Source of the DNA: Marinicella sp.
GTDB taxonomy: Bacteria > Pseudomonadota > Gammaproteobacteria > Xanthomonadales > Marinicellaceae
Assembly (NCBI GenBank): GCA_028284365.1
Contig: JANQRW010000076.1
Coordinates: 1 to 61,921, forward strand
DNA: 61,921 bases
Reading direction: 5' to 3'
Below the pieces are notes generated by a model. That model did no database searches and was not told the DNA's origin. It saw only the letters and a program-made list of their open reading frames with translations. Made by a program: the position numbers and the translations under genes. Below, piece after piece: positions 46,475 through 55,515 of this stretch; position 1 is the first letter of the stretch, and each line of letters opens with the position of its first letter.

Positions 46475-48841
46475 TTAGTTTCGCAAGGGTTTACCTGTTT
46501 TTAAAGTGTGCTCGATTCGAGCCAGGGTTTTTGGCATCTGAATCAATTCCATAAAATATTTGCGCTCTAGATCAAGCAAATACTGTTCAGTAACTAATGA
46601 ATCCGCATCCACATAACCTCCAGCAATCACAATCGCGATGCGCTTGGCGATTGCATAATCATGCTCGGAAATCATATTGCCTTCCAGCATATTAGCCAGA
46701 ATCATTTCCATGTTGGCAATGGCAGGTTCACCAGCAACTCGAATGGCTTGCTCATTGGCTGGTGGTACATAGCCAGTATCATGTAAGTAATTTACTTTTG
46801 CTTTGGCTACATAAAGAACCTCTTTGGCATTCATTACCACTTCAGTGTTTGGTTTTAAGAAGCCAATCGATTTGGCTTCAAGGGCACTGCCTGCAACGGC
46901 CGCCATGGCCACTTTCTTAAAGTAGTGCTCCAACATGGGATAGAGGTCTTTACCAAATGATTCATGGGCTGTTCTTCTGGTAATTTCTTTCAAACCACCA
47001 CCAGCTGGTAGCAGTCCCACACCTGCTTCTACCAAGCCAATGTAAGTTTCAAAAGCAGCCACAACAGCACTTGCGCTCATCGAGAATTCACAACCTCCAC
47101 CCAAAGCCATGCCGCGTGTGGCAATGACTGTTGGCACTGCACTGAAGCGCAGTGCTTGTGAAGTTTGTTGGAAGTAATCAACAGACTGTTCTACTTGCTC
47201 GACCTGGCCGTCAGCGATCGCCATTGCTGCTGGTGCCAAATTGGCTCCGAGGGAAAAGGGTTCTTCGGTTTGCCAAACAACGAGACCTTTGTAATCTTTT
47301 TCCGCAATCTCAATTGCTTTTCTCAAGCCTTTTAATACGCCTTCTGCAATGATGTGTTTTTTGGTTTTGAAACTGGCAATGGCAATGTCATCACCTTGGT
47401 GCCAAATTCGAATGTCATCATCCTCAAACAACGTTTCGCCATAGTTGGCTTGTTCAGAAATCAATAATTCTGGGAATAATTGGCGTTGGTATACGGCTGC
47501 ATCAGAACGAGGTTTGAACTTACCTTCAGCTGCTGAGTATGAACCGTCAGTGTCGTGTGCACCATCAACCTTCATAACCCAAGATGGCAGGGCAGATGGG
47601 GACATGGTTTTACCGGCATCTATGTCATCAACAATCATTGATACAATGCGGTTCCAACCTGATATTTGCCAAGTTTCAAAGGGGCCTTGTCCATAACCAA
47701 ACCCCCAGCGAATAGCGAAGTCAATATCACGGGCAGTATCAGCAATGTGTTCTAACTGAGTGGCACAGTAATGGAACAAATCACGGAAAATTGACCATAA
47801 AAATTGTGCTTGTGGAGAATCTTTTAATGCCCGCAGATCAGCCAAACGATCTTGTGGATTGCCTTTTTTCATGATTGCCATTACTTGTGGGTCAATCTCG
47901 GTGTTTTGTGGTCGGTATTCACCCTTTTCAGTGTCTAATACCAGGATGTCTCGGCCTTTTTTCATGTAAACGCCAGCTCGGGTTTTTTGTCCAAGTGCAC
48001 CTTTTTCAATCAAGGCAGTCATCCATGCTGGATGCTTGAAATACTCATGCCAAGGGTCATCAGGTAAACCGTTCTTCATGGTGGTTATGGTGTGCGCTAA
48101 AGTATCCAACCCAACCACATCAGCGGTACGAAATGTGGCGGATTTCGGGCGACCAATCAAGACACCAGTCAAGGCATCAATGGTCTCGAATGGAAGACCA
48201 AATTGAGCACCATGATACATGGTTGAAACGATCGAAAAAACACCGATGCGATTGGCGATAAAATTTGGTGTATCTTTAGCTATGATGACACCTTTGCCTA
48301 CCACTGTTGTTAATACCGCTTCTAGGTTTTTGACCACTTGTGAGCTGGTTGAGTCAATCGGAATGACCTCAACAAGTTGCATATAGCGTGGTGGATTAAA
48401 GAAGTGTACTCCACAGAATTTGGATTGTAATGAAGCTGGCAGTACTGTGGCTAACTCATTGATGCTCAATCCTGAAGTGTTGGTTGCGAATATGGCGTCT
48501 TCATTGATGTAATCTTCGACCATGTCATAGACTGATTTTTTGATGTCCATGCGTTCAGCTACGGCTTCGATGATTAAATCTGCTTGTTTAAGTTTGGTTA
48601 AATCATCTTCATAATTAGCAGGTTCGATCAAAGACAGAACAGAGCTGTCTCCAATTGGTGCTGGTTTCAGTTTCCTCAAGTTTTTTATGGCGTTGTTGAC
48701 AATGCCGTTTTTATCACCTTCTTTAGCGGCCAGGTCAAATAAAATGGCCGGTATTCCTGCATTGGCGAAATGGGCTGCAATTTGGGCTCCCATTACACCG
48801 GCACCGAGAATGGCGACTTTTCTGATGTTTTTAGTTTTCAT
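46475..48841 (-). CDS. 3-hydroxyacyl-CoA dehydrogenase / enoyl-CoA hydratase (FadB-like)
   Basis: Bifunctional beta-oxidation enzyme of about 788 residues. I start at ATG 48841 (MKTKNIRK); the longer frame overlaps the FadE-like gene and has no homology-like sequence. The NAD-binding motif GAGVMG lies at 13-18 with the dehydrogenase domain first (to about 400), followed by the hydratase/isomerase domain with GMALGGGCEF and GLLPAGGGLKE. This order (dehydrogenase then hydratase) is the reverse of E. coli FadB and matches the FadN-like type. It overlaps the fadE-like gene by 11 bases. Confidence 0.93.
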   Translation of the reverse strand: MKTKNIRKVAILGAGVMGAQIAAHFANAGIPAILFDLAAKEGDKNGIVNNAIKNLRKLKPAPIGDSSVLSLIEPANYEDDLTKLKQADLIIEAVAERMDIKKSVYDMVEDYINEDAIFATNTSGLSINELATVLPASLQSKFCGVHFFNPPRYMQLVEVIPIDSTSSQVVKNLEAVLTTVVGKGVIIAKDTPNFIANRIGVFSIVSTMYHGAQFGLPFETIDALTGVLIGRPKSATFRTADVVGLDTLAHTITTMKNGLPDDPWHEYFKHPAWMTALIEKGALGQKTRAGVYMKKGRDILVLDTEKGEYRPQNTEIDPQVMAIMKKGNPQDRLADLRALKDSPQAQFLWSIFRDLFHYCATQLEHIADTARDIDFAIRWGFGYGQGPFETWQISGWNRIVSMIVDDIDAGKTMSPSALPSWVMKVDGAHDTDGSYSAAEGKFKPRSDAAVYQRQLFPELLISEQANYGETLFEDDDIRIWHQGDDIAIASFKTKKHIIAEGVLKGLRKAIEIAEKDYKGLVVWQTEEPFSLGANLAPAAMAIADGQVEQVEQSVDYFQQTSQALRFSAVPTVIATRGMALGGGCEFSMSASAVVAAFETYIGLVEAGVGLLPAGGGLKEITRRTAHESFGKDLYPMLEHYFKKVAMAAVAGSALEAKSIGFLKPNTEVVMNAKEVLYVAKAKVNYLHDTGYVPPANEQAIRVAGEPAIANMEMILANMLEGNMISEHDYAIAKRIAIVIAGGYVDADSLVTEQYLLDLERKYFMELIQMPKTLARIEHTLKTGKPLRN

Positions 48842-51164
48842 TTTGGTTTCCGAAATGGTTGAGTAATTCAAGATTATGGATGGCATCATAAGCGGTTCTG
48901 ATCTGTTCTGATTGTTCCACGCTGATGATGCCAGCAGCGAGTGTTCTGTCAATCAGAACCTGGTAATTTTTAGTGGTCAAAGCAAGGCCTGTGGCATTGG
49001 TGACCGCATGCTCAACATTTTGTACTTGGCTGAGCTGTTCTGAAGCATCCGCAATTTGAGACAGAACGTGGTTATTTTTTGATAATTGTTTAATGGTTTC
49101 TGGTTCAATCAAAGATAAATTTTTAGGTGCGGCAAAACTGGCTTGATGAAATGGCTTTCCAAAAGGAAAGATGATGATTTTTAACAACAAAGCTGACAAT
49201 CGTGTGAAAGCACTGTTAACGCATTTGTTGAGGTGTTGTTGGCTTAAGAAAAAGCTGTCTCGCATTGACTGCTTTAAGATGAATTTAGTGGAGTCATTGT
49301 TTTTATTGTTTTGATATTGTCTGAGCACAGCCATTTGTAATATCAACTGCTGATTACATTGTGCCAAGTAACCAGTGAATTCGGTGTTGTTTTCAGTTTT
49401 TAGTGACCATTTGATCAGTGCCAAATCAGCAATAAAGGCATACGTGCTGCTCATGCGCCGGATTAGGTTTTGATGTTTTGATTTACGCCAAATAAATCTG
49501 CCAAGCCAAGAGGTTCGAACTGCATGAATCCAAATTTTGGCCAAGTTATGTAAAATATAAGCCATGTGTTTGAACAGGTAAAAATCCAGCTGGCTGCTGT
49601 TTACATCAGAGGTGTTGAGAACTTCAACTTCTTTTTTATACCAAGGGTGTGCTGATAGGGCAACTTTTTTCATGAGCGGTAACTGGTTAATTTCATGGCT
49701 GTTACCATCCAATTCCATACTGAGGTGCTTCACTCGAAAGTATTGGTTCAGGTTGTTCTCACTCTTGATGTGATGGGCGTGCGAACCCAACACTGTTCTG
49801 AGCCAGGATAACTGATGCAAAGTGATGTCGAAAATTGAGTTTTTAAACAAAATATTTGAATAACTCATCAGGGTATTGTCGGTATTGATCAAAGCCATTC
49901 TTTGTATGTTTTGTAATCTTTGGCGGTGACTGAATTGTCGGTTGAGCTGTTTTTGAACCAGCTTGTAGTTCAGTAGAGCCCTGGAGTTTTGTTTTTTAAT
50001 GTGTGCAAAATACCAGGAAATATAGGTGGTGTTGTCATGAATGGGTAAGGATACAGCAGCTGGCCAAATGCTTGCTGCCGAAGCTTGTTTCAGGTACATT
50101 TGCTTGATGCCCTGGTTGACATTATTAAAGCCGCCAACAATTTGGCTCAGTGGTATAAAAATATCATTGGCAGAACAGCTGTAGTAACGGAACAGCCCTT
50201 TGTATGCTTTGTTACCTTGTTTGATTTCAATGCGATCAATTTTGGCATCAAAAATACACAAAGCCGTACCTAATTTTGTACGCTCACTCAACTCATTGGC
50301 AAAATCAGATAAATTAACAGCTAAATAGAACACTGATGAATCTGGCGTACCCAAAAGAATGATGTCAGTGAAACTAAGCCTGATACCATGCGTTGATTGG
50401 CTCTGATGACTCTCAATGTCAATCCGCCCTTCAATTGAAGATTTACCATTTTCGAGTAATTCATACAAAAAAGTGGTGTTTAAAAATGGTTGTTTCTTAC
50501 CACTGACGAAATCAGGTAAATATTGGTTTTTCTGATCCTTGGTTCCGTAACTTTGAATGATGCTTATCACTGACTCAGTATTGATAATGCCAATGAAGGC
50601 CGCCATCAATGGATCCAGTTGAGAAATTTGTCCAATGATGTAAGCTAATTCGTGTCGATTGAAATCTTTGCCGCCATAGCGACCATTGATGGCCATGCCG
50701 GCATAATCGTTGGCCTTGATTTTTTGTCTGAACTTAATCATGTCGTGTGCATGACTGTTTAGTAATTCATCAGCAAAAGATTGGGCTCTGTTTGAAATTT
50801 CTTGATCAGGTTTTTGTTTGAATTTGAAATTTGGTTGACCATTGTAGAGTGACTTTTCAAAATCAGTAACTAACCAACCATCATCAATTTGTTCAAATTG
50901 TTGCCAGTTGATACGATCCTTGCTGTTGAAAATTCGCAGCAGTGGCAGGGTAAACAATAACTTCCTGATGTACCTGATGTTACCGATGATAATGATGTTA
51001 AGTAACAAAAACAAAGTAATGATGCCTTGTGTGTTTGTTATCAGTTTTAATTTATAACAAATAAAAGGTGTGAAAAACCAGAGTATGGATAATAACCAAT
51101 AAGGCAGTTGGTAGTAAGCTGCCAGTATGGCTTGGAAAAATAATGTCAGTAAGTATACGGTCAT
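48831..51164 (-). CDS. Divergent FadE-like acyl-CoA dehydrogenase
   Basis: 777 residues with two or three N-terminal transmembrane segments as in FadE (814 in E. coli). Residues 155-222 align well with FadE (INGRYGGKDFNRHELAY, QSYGTKDQKNQYLPDFVSG). The following FAD-binding signature, FALTSPEAGSDAG in FadE, is replaced by FLNTTFLYELLENG at 227-240. The catalytic-Glu region is also altered (LSMELDGNSHEIN at 481-493 versus VEGAN). It may be inactive or specialised. It is encoded between a PsrA-like regulator and the hydratase/dehydrogenase, in an operon where a working dehydrogenase would be expected. Confidence 0.75.
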   Translation of the reverse strand: MTVYLLTLFFQAILAAYYQLPYWLLSILWFFTPFICYKLKLITNTQGIITLFLLLNIIIIGNIRYIRKLLFTLPLLRIFNSKDRINWQQFEQIDDGWLVTDFEKSLYNGQPNFKFKQKPDQEISNRAQSFADELLNSHAHDMIKFRQKIKANDYAGMAINGRYGGKDFNRHELAYIIGQISQLDPLMAAFIGIINTESVISIIQSYGTKDQKNQYLPDFVSGKKQPFLNTTFLYELLENGKSSIEGRIDIESHQSQSTHGIRLSFTDIILLGTPDSSVFYLAVNLSDFANELSERTKLGTALCIFDAKIDRIEIKQGNKAYKGLFRYYSCSANDIFIPLSQIVGGFNNVNQGIKQMYLKQASAASIWPAAVSLPIHDNTTYISWYFAHIKKQNSRALLNYKLVQKQLNRQFSHRQRLQNIQRMALINTDNTLMSYSNILFKNSIFDITLHQLSWLRTVLGSHAHHIKSENNLNQYFRVKHLSMELDGNSHEINQLPLMKKVALSAHPWYKKEVEVLNTSDVNSSQLDFYLFKHMAYILHNLAKIWIHAVRTSWLGRFIWRKSKHQNLIRRMSSTYAFIADLALIKWSLKTENNTEFTGYLAQCNQQLILQMAVLRQYQNNKNNDSTKFILKQSMRDSFFLSQQHLNKCVNSAFTRLSALLLKIIIFPFGKPFHQASFAAPKNLSLIEPETIKQLSKNNHVLSQIADASEQLSQVQNVEHAVTNATGLALTTKNYQVLIDRTLAAGIISVEQSEQIRTAYDAIHNLELLNHFGNQNEN

Positions 51165-51172
51165 TCAGTTGC

Positions 51173-51796
51173 TTAGGATGTCAATGAAGCCACAGCAAAT
51201 TGAATCAACTCTTCAACTGATTTATTGAAATACTCCGCTTCTGGCATTTGTTTGGCCATGCTTGATGCACCAAAATCACCCATGGCATAAGTTAAGGCAC
51301 CGATAATGAAATGAAAACGCCAGAATATGGTGTTTTTGGGCAGTTCTGGGCATGCTAAGTGGATGGCTTCAGCGAACTCTTTGATGATGGGGGTATATCT
51401 TTTGGCCAATAAATCATGTAAAGAATCGCTTTGTTCGGCATAGGCACGAGCTAACACTTTCATAAATACTTTGCCACCTTGATGTTCGTCATTAATCATA
51501 TACAAAGCTGGTGCAATAAATGCATGTAAGATTTGTTCCAAATTACAGGCTAATTTCTCATCACCTTGATTCAAATCATGCAGCATTTTCATTCTAACTT
51601 CGAACAAATTATTCAAGCGCCGTTCTAAAACTTGATTAATCAGCTGCTCTTTATTACCGAAATGGTAATTGATGGCAGCCAAATTGGTATGTGCTTTAAG
51701 GCTGATTTTTCGTATTGAAAGTTCAGCAAAACCATGTTCTGCAATAAGTTTTTCGGTGCTGTTCAATATTCTTTCTTTGGTTGAAAGCGTAGTCAT
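51173..51796 (-). CDS. psrA: TetR family regulator, PsrA-like
   Basis: About 207 residues from ATG 51796 (MTTLSTKERIL), chosen because Pseudomonas PsrA has the same short N-terminus; ATGs upstream lengthen it. The helix-turn-helix region AELSIRKISLKAHTNLAAINYHFGNKEQLINQV is very like PsrA, a long-chain-fatty-acid-sensing repressor of beta-oxidation genes. The C-terminal ligand domain follows, with about 8 bases before the FadE-like gene. A PsrA-type operator lies upstream, suggesting control of its own operon by fatty acids. Confidence 0.85.
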   Translation of the reverse strand: MTTLSTKERILNSTEKLIAEHGFAELSIRKISLKAHTNLAAINYHFGNKEQLINQVLERRLNNLFEVRMKMLHDLNQGDEKLACNLEQILHAFIAPALYMINDEHQGGKVFMKVLARAYAEQSDSLHDLLAKRYTPIIKEFAEAIHLACPELPKNTIFWRFHFIIGALTYAMGDFGASSMAKQMPEAEYFNKSVEELIQFAVASLTS

Positions 51797-51855
51797 GATG
51801 CCAGTGTTTTTATTCGGTGCAGGCATTGTAATGGATGTCAAAAATGTTATCAATT

Positions 51856-51869
51856 CAAACGGTCGTTTA
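51856..51869. promoter_or_regulatory. psrA: PsrA-type operator upstream of psrA
   Basis: CAAAC-GGTC-GTTTA fits the published PsrA palindrome type (G/C)AAAC-N2-4-GTTT(G/C) at all but the last base. It lies 59 bases before the preferred psrA start, well placed for autorepression of the psrA-fadE-fadB-fadA operon. Confidence 0.55.
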
Positions 51870-52034
51870 AATCACTTTGGGGTAATTGTGGTTGTTGTGA
51901 TGAGATTCGCAAAATACAGTTTGATTTTTCGACAGAATGACGGGTGCCAAGTGAATATATAGAGATCTCTTGAAGGGTAAATATCTGACAAGTGGTTGGT
52001 GTACTGAAATCCTTATTTAATAGGCATTTGTGGT

Positions 52035-52062
52035 TTAACATAATGGTTAATGTTGTTACAAT
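52035..52062 (+). promoter_or_regulatory. ndk: Candidate sigma-70 promoter for ndk
   Basis: TTAACA (52035-52040), a 16-base spacer and TACAAT (52057-52062) each differ from consensus at one base. The start would lie about 140 bases before ndk, giving a long untranslated leader. Confidence 0.45.
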
Positions 52063-52210
52063 GCGCAGGTTTTTTTGAGCAAGAACTTGGGCGGTGTTTA
52101 GAATTGAATCCACTCAATGTTCTTTAAAGTTAAATAAATTTTTTAATTTAGTGTGTAAATTACAGATTTTAAAAGAAAAACTTGATAATTTCACGTAATT
52201 GGAGTAAAAA

Positions 52211-52630
52211 ATGTCTAAACAAAGAACTTTATCAATCATTAAGCCAGATGCTGTTGCGAAGAATGTTATTGGCCAAATCTATCAAAGATTTGAAGATGCC
52301 GGTTTGAAAATTGTGGCAGCAAAGATGAAACATTTAAGTCAAGCTGAAGCCGAAGGCTTTTATGCAGTGCATAAAGAACGCCCCTTCTTTGGTGATTTAG
52401 TTTCATTCATGACCTCAGGCCCAGTGATGATCCAAGTTTTAGAAGGCGAGAATGCCATTAAGCAAAATCGTGACATCATGGGTGCTACCAACCCCAAAGA
52501 AGCAGCTGTTGGTACAATTCGAGCTGATTTTGCTGAAAGTATTGATGCCAATGCTGTCCATGGTTCAGATGCTGAAGAGACAGCAGCAGTTGAAATTGCT
52601 TACTTTTTCTCATCGATTGAATTGAGTTAA
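52211..52630 (+). CDS. ndk: Nucleoside diphosphate kinase
   Basis: Transfers the terminal phosphate between nucleoside triphosphates and diphosphates through a phospho-His. 139 residues, with the catalytic His at 117 in NAVHGSD and the nucleotide-binding KPDAV near the start. A clear ribosome site (GGAG) precedes the ATG. rlmN follows 8 bases downstream. Confidence 0.97.
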   Translation: MSKQRTLSIIKPDAVAKNVIGQIYQRFEDAGLKIVAAKMKHLSQAEAEGFYAVHKERPFFGDLVSFMTSGPVMIQVLEGENAIKQNRDIMGATNPKEAAVGTIRADFAESIDANAVHGSDAEETAAVEIAYFFSSIELS

Positions 52631-52637
52631 TTAAATT

Positions 52638-53738
52638 TTGAAAGATGTACCAATCAATTTATTGAATTATGACCGTCAAGGTTTAGAAACGTTGTTCCTC
52701 AATATGGGGGAACAACGGTTTCGTGCATCTCAAGCCATGAAATGGATTTACAGCGAGCAACAGTTGGATTTTGATGCTTTCAGTAATTTCAGCAAGGTAC
52801 TGCGTTCAAGCCTCAGTGAAAAATTCGAAGCCACTGTTCCTGAATTAATCAGTGAAAAGGTTTCGAAAGACGGTACGATCAAATGGTTGTTAAAAGTTGA
52901 TGAGGTTAATGCTGTAGAGACGGTTTATATCCCAGAAAAGAATCGTGGAACCCTGTGTGTGTCCTCTCAAGTGGGTTGTACCCTTAACTGCACTTTTTGT
53001 GCCACTGGTGCACAAGGTTTCAATCGTCATCTGACAACCGCAGAAATCATTGCTCAGGTTTGGGTCGCTGCTCAACAATTAGGCCACACCGGACAACAAC
53101 GTAAAATCACTAACATCGTAATGATGGGTATGGGTGAACCGTTGGCTAATTATGATAATGTTTTACCAGCTTTGAATATCATGCGAGATGATTTTGGATT
53201 TGGTTTTGCCAATAAGCGGGTTACCGTGAGTACAGCCGGACTGGTGCCATACATTGATCAGCTGAATAAAGATGCTGATGTTTCGTTGGCTATCTCTTTA
53301 CATGCACCTTCTGATGAATTACGTAACAAACTGGTGCCTTTGAACAAAAAATACAACATCAAAACACTGTTGGACTCATGTAAGAATTTCGTACAAAACA
53401 AACGTAAGGCCAGGATTACTGTTGAATACACTTTGATTGATGGTATGAATGACGATACGGAACATGCGCATGCGCTGGGTAAGTTATTAAAACAAATTCC
53501 CAGCAAAATTAATTTGATTCCATTCAATCCTTTTCCAGGCACATCATTTAAACAATCAAAACCGCAGAATATTGAGAAATTTAAGGAAATTTGTATGCAG
53601 CATGGATTGATTACAACCGTGAGAAAAACCCGTGGCGATGATATTGAGGCTGCTTGTGGCCAATTAGCCGGTGACTTTATGGATCGAACTCGCCGTTCGG
53701 CAACAATTAAAAAAATTCCATTGGGGGTAGTGGCATGA
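52638..53738 (+). CDS. rlmN: Dual-specificity 23S rRNA/tRNA adenine-C2 methyltransferase
   Basis: RlmN is a radical S-adenosylmethionine enzyme that makes m2A in 23S rRNA (A2503) and in some tRNAs (A37). 366 residues, TTG start supported by length. The 4Fe-4S cysteines are C114, C118 and C121 in CTLNCTFC. GMGEPLANYDNV and, near the C-terminus, the acceptor region EAACGQLAGD are intact. It overlaps pilW by four bases, so the two are coupled, the usual order in gammaproteobacteria. Confidence 0.96.
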   Translation: MKDVPINLLNYDRQGLETLFLNMGEQRFRASQAMKWIYSEQQLDFDAFSNFSKVLRSSLSEKFEATVPELISEKVSKDGTIKWLLKVDEVNAVETVYIPEKNRGTLCVSSQVGCTLNCTFCATGAQGFNRHLTTAEIIAQVWVAAQQLGHTGQQRKITNIVMMGMGEPLANYDNVLPALNIMRDDFGFGFANKRVTVSTAGLVPYIDQLNKDADVSLAISLHAPSDELRNKLVPLNKKYNIKTLLDSCKNFVQNKRKARITVEYTLIDGMNDDTEHAHALGKLLKQIPSKINLIPFNPFPGTSFKQSKPQNIEKFKEICMQHGLITTVRKTRGDDIEAACGQLAGDFMDRTRRSATIKKIPLGVVA

Positions 53739-54475
53739 TTGTCAGACTCATATGTCTAAGTGTTTGTTTTGCATTGTTAGTTGGTTGTGCGCAAAACAGT
53801 GGTGGTGGCAGAAAATACCAAGAAAAAGATTCTCAAATTGAGCCGGATAATAGCCCAGCTATGTTGAACGTTAAAATGGGCGTGGCCTATTTTGCGCGCA
53901 AAGATTATGAGGTTGCGATAGAAAAGTTCAAACGTGCTTTATCGCATAATCGAAGATTGGCCATTGCACATTCAGGCATTGCCACGGTTTATAACGCCAT
54001 GAATGCACAAGTTGATGCTGCCCGACACTATAAATTATCTGTCAAACATGCACCCAATGATCCTGTAATTCTAAATAATTACGGCACATTTTTATGTCAG
54101 ACAGGCGAATACCTTGAAGCCGTAGAATATTACAAAAAAACATTAGCCAATCCTTTTTATAAGACTCCCGAGACAGCTCATGAAAATGCAGGTGTGTGCC
54201 TCATGAAAGCTGGAGAACATGAAAGTGCTGAGACACATTTCAGGAAAGCCTTGGCTAAAAACCCCAACATGCCAATCTCCTTGTATAACATGGTGATTAT
54301 TTCGGCAGGAAAAGGCGAGAGTATGAAAGCCCGAGCTTTTATACAGCGGCTTGAAGGATTAACTCAATTAGATGAAAAGCTCCTTAAAGTGGCTTATCAG
54401 GTTGAGAAGAAAATGGGGAATGACAGAGCAGCCAAACATTATTTGGCGCAATTGAAAAGAATGAAAAAATCATAA
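53735..54475 (+). CDS. pilW: Type IV pilus biogenesis lipoprotein PilW (PilF)
   Basis: 246-residue outer-membrane lipoprotein (lipobox LLVGC, Cys18) with about six tetratricopeptide repeats (AYFARKDYEVAIEKFKRAL and following). In relatives it is the pilotin that helps PilQ secretin assemble and localise. Its presence supports type IV pili in this organism, which bears on the pilin-like fusion at 43 kb. It follows rlmN with a four-base overlap. Confidence 0.92.
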   Translation: MIVRLICLSVCFALLVGCAQNSGGGRKYQEKDSQIEPDNSPAMLNVKMGVAYFARKDYEVAIEKFKRALSHNRRLAIAHSGIATVYNAMNAQVDAARHYKLSVKHAPNDPVILNNYGTFLCQTGEYLEAVEYYKKTLANPFYKTPETAHENAGVCLMKAGEHESAETHFRKALAKNPNMPISLYNMVIISAGKGESMKARAFIQRLEGLTQLDEKLLKVAYQVEKKMGNDRAAKHYLAQLKRMKKS

Positions 54476-54486
54476 CAAACACAACA

Positions 54487-55425
54487 ATGAAAAATTCAAC
54501 TCAACAACTTCTGATTGAAGATCTTAAATCAATCAGAAAAAAACAAGACATGTCGGTAGATTCCGTGGCTGGTATGATGAAAGTGAGCAAAGATTTTGTT
54601 CATCACATTGAATCAGGTAACTTTGAAAAATTAGGGGCTCCTACCTTTTTGCGCGGTCACATCACAAATTACTGTAAAGCTTTGAATTTGGAACCTCAAG
54701 AGGTTTTGGCACAAATTCCAAGCCAGTTTTTGCAACATCAACAACTACAAACTTCCAATGCCATGGGTGCGAGTCCTCTGGCGAGGGTTCGACGGCAGTC
54801 TAACCATTTTGGAAAGTATGCAGTTGGTACGGCTTTGTTGGGTATGTTGTGTTTGAGCTTTTATTTTGTGTGGGATAAGTGGTCATTATCACATCGACCT
54901 GAAGCAGTTAACAGCATTGCCATTTCGCAAAATGGTGATAACACTGAAGAACAAATAACTTATTCATCATTGATTCCACAAGTAACCGGCCCGAAGCAAA
55001 CCAAGCAAGTTGAGTCCAGTGATGTTACTGCCCAAGATAAGAATGGACAGACTGATTCAGCCAATGAAACTGAAGCAGTTGATGAAGCCACCACTGAAGA
55101 TTTGAATCAAACGAATCTTGATGATCAACATGAGCCGGTTTTAAATGATGGCGATGCAGTTGAAACAGCCAGCAATGAGTATGTTATTAAACTGGATTTA
55201 AAAGAACAGGTCTGGGTATCAATCAAAACCCAAACTGGTGACAGTATTGTTCAGGATTTATTGGGCCCAGGTGTCAATGAGTACAGCGCCGATGAACCTT
55301 TAAAATTCAGAATTGGGAATGCCCAAAATCTAAAATTGAGTATCAATAACAAAAACGTTGAATTGGCTCCACATACTGATAAAGATGTGGCAGATTTTGA
55401 ATGGCCATTACAACCCCGCTCCTGA
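54487..55425 (+). CDS. rodZ: Cytoskeletal protein RodZ
   Basis: RodZ couples MreB to the cell-wall elongation machinery. 312 residues: an N-terminal Cro/CI-type helix-turn-helix (about 8-70, VDSVAGMMKVSKDFVHHIESG), one transmembrane helix (about 112-131), an acidic, Thr/Glu-rich periplasmic linker, and a C-terminal DUF4115 beta domain (VWVSIKTQTGDSIVQDLLGPG). All expected parts are present. It lies 11 bases after pilW. The usual ispG neighbour is absent; hisS is next. Confidence 0.94.
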   Translation: MKNSTQQLLIEDLKSIRKKQDMSVDSVAGMMKVSKDFVHHIESGNFEKLGAPTFLRGHITNYCKALNLEPQEVLAQIPSQFLQHQQLQTSNAMGASPLARVRRQSNHFGKYAVGTALLGMLCLSFYFVWDKWSLSHRPEAVNSIAISQNGDNTEEQITYSSLIPQVTGPKQTKQVESSDVTAQDKNGQTDSANETEAVDEATTEDLNQTNLDDQHEPVLNDGDAVETASNEYVIKLDLKEQVWVSIKTQTGDSIVQDLLGPGVNEYSADEPLKFRIGNAQNLKLSINNKNVELAPHTDKDVADFEWPLQPRS

Positions 55426-55432
55426 TTCTGGC

Positions 55433-55465
55433 ACAGTTTCTTAAGAATCATTCCTAAGAAACTGT
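55433..55465. terminator. Long stem-loop between rodZ and hisS
   Basis: ACAGTTTCTTA and TAAGAAACTGT are perfect arms around AGAATCATTCC, and the stem can extend inwards with one mismatch. No T-tract follows, so it may be an RNA-stability or attenuator element rather than a terminator. Confidence 0.55.
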
Positions 55466-55515
55466 ATCTCGATGCCATGCTCGTATAAAATACGCTTTTT
55501 TGCAAGAGCACAACT

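Larger units (their letters stand above)
51797..52210. other. Divergent regulatory region, psrA / ndk
   Basis: Over 400 bases between divergent starts hold the PsrA-like operator (51856-51869) and a promoter facing ndk (52035-52062). Long minus-strand ORFs here look non-coding. Nothing else is evident. Confidence 0.5.

Noticed and set aside
51850..52113. Minus-strand 87-codon ORF between psrA and ndk
   Set aside because: It spans the putative operator and promoter, has poor coding character and no ribosome site.
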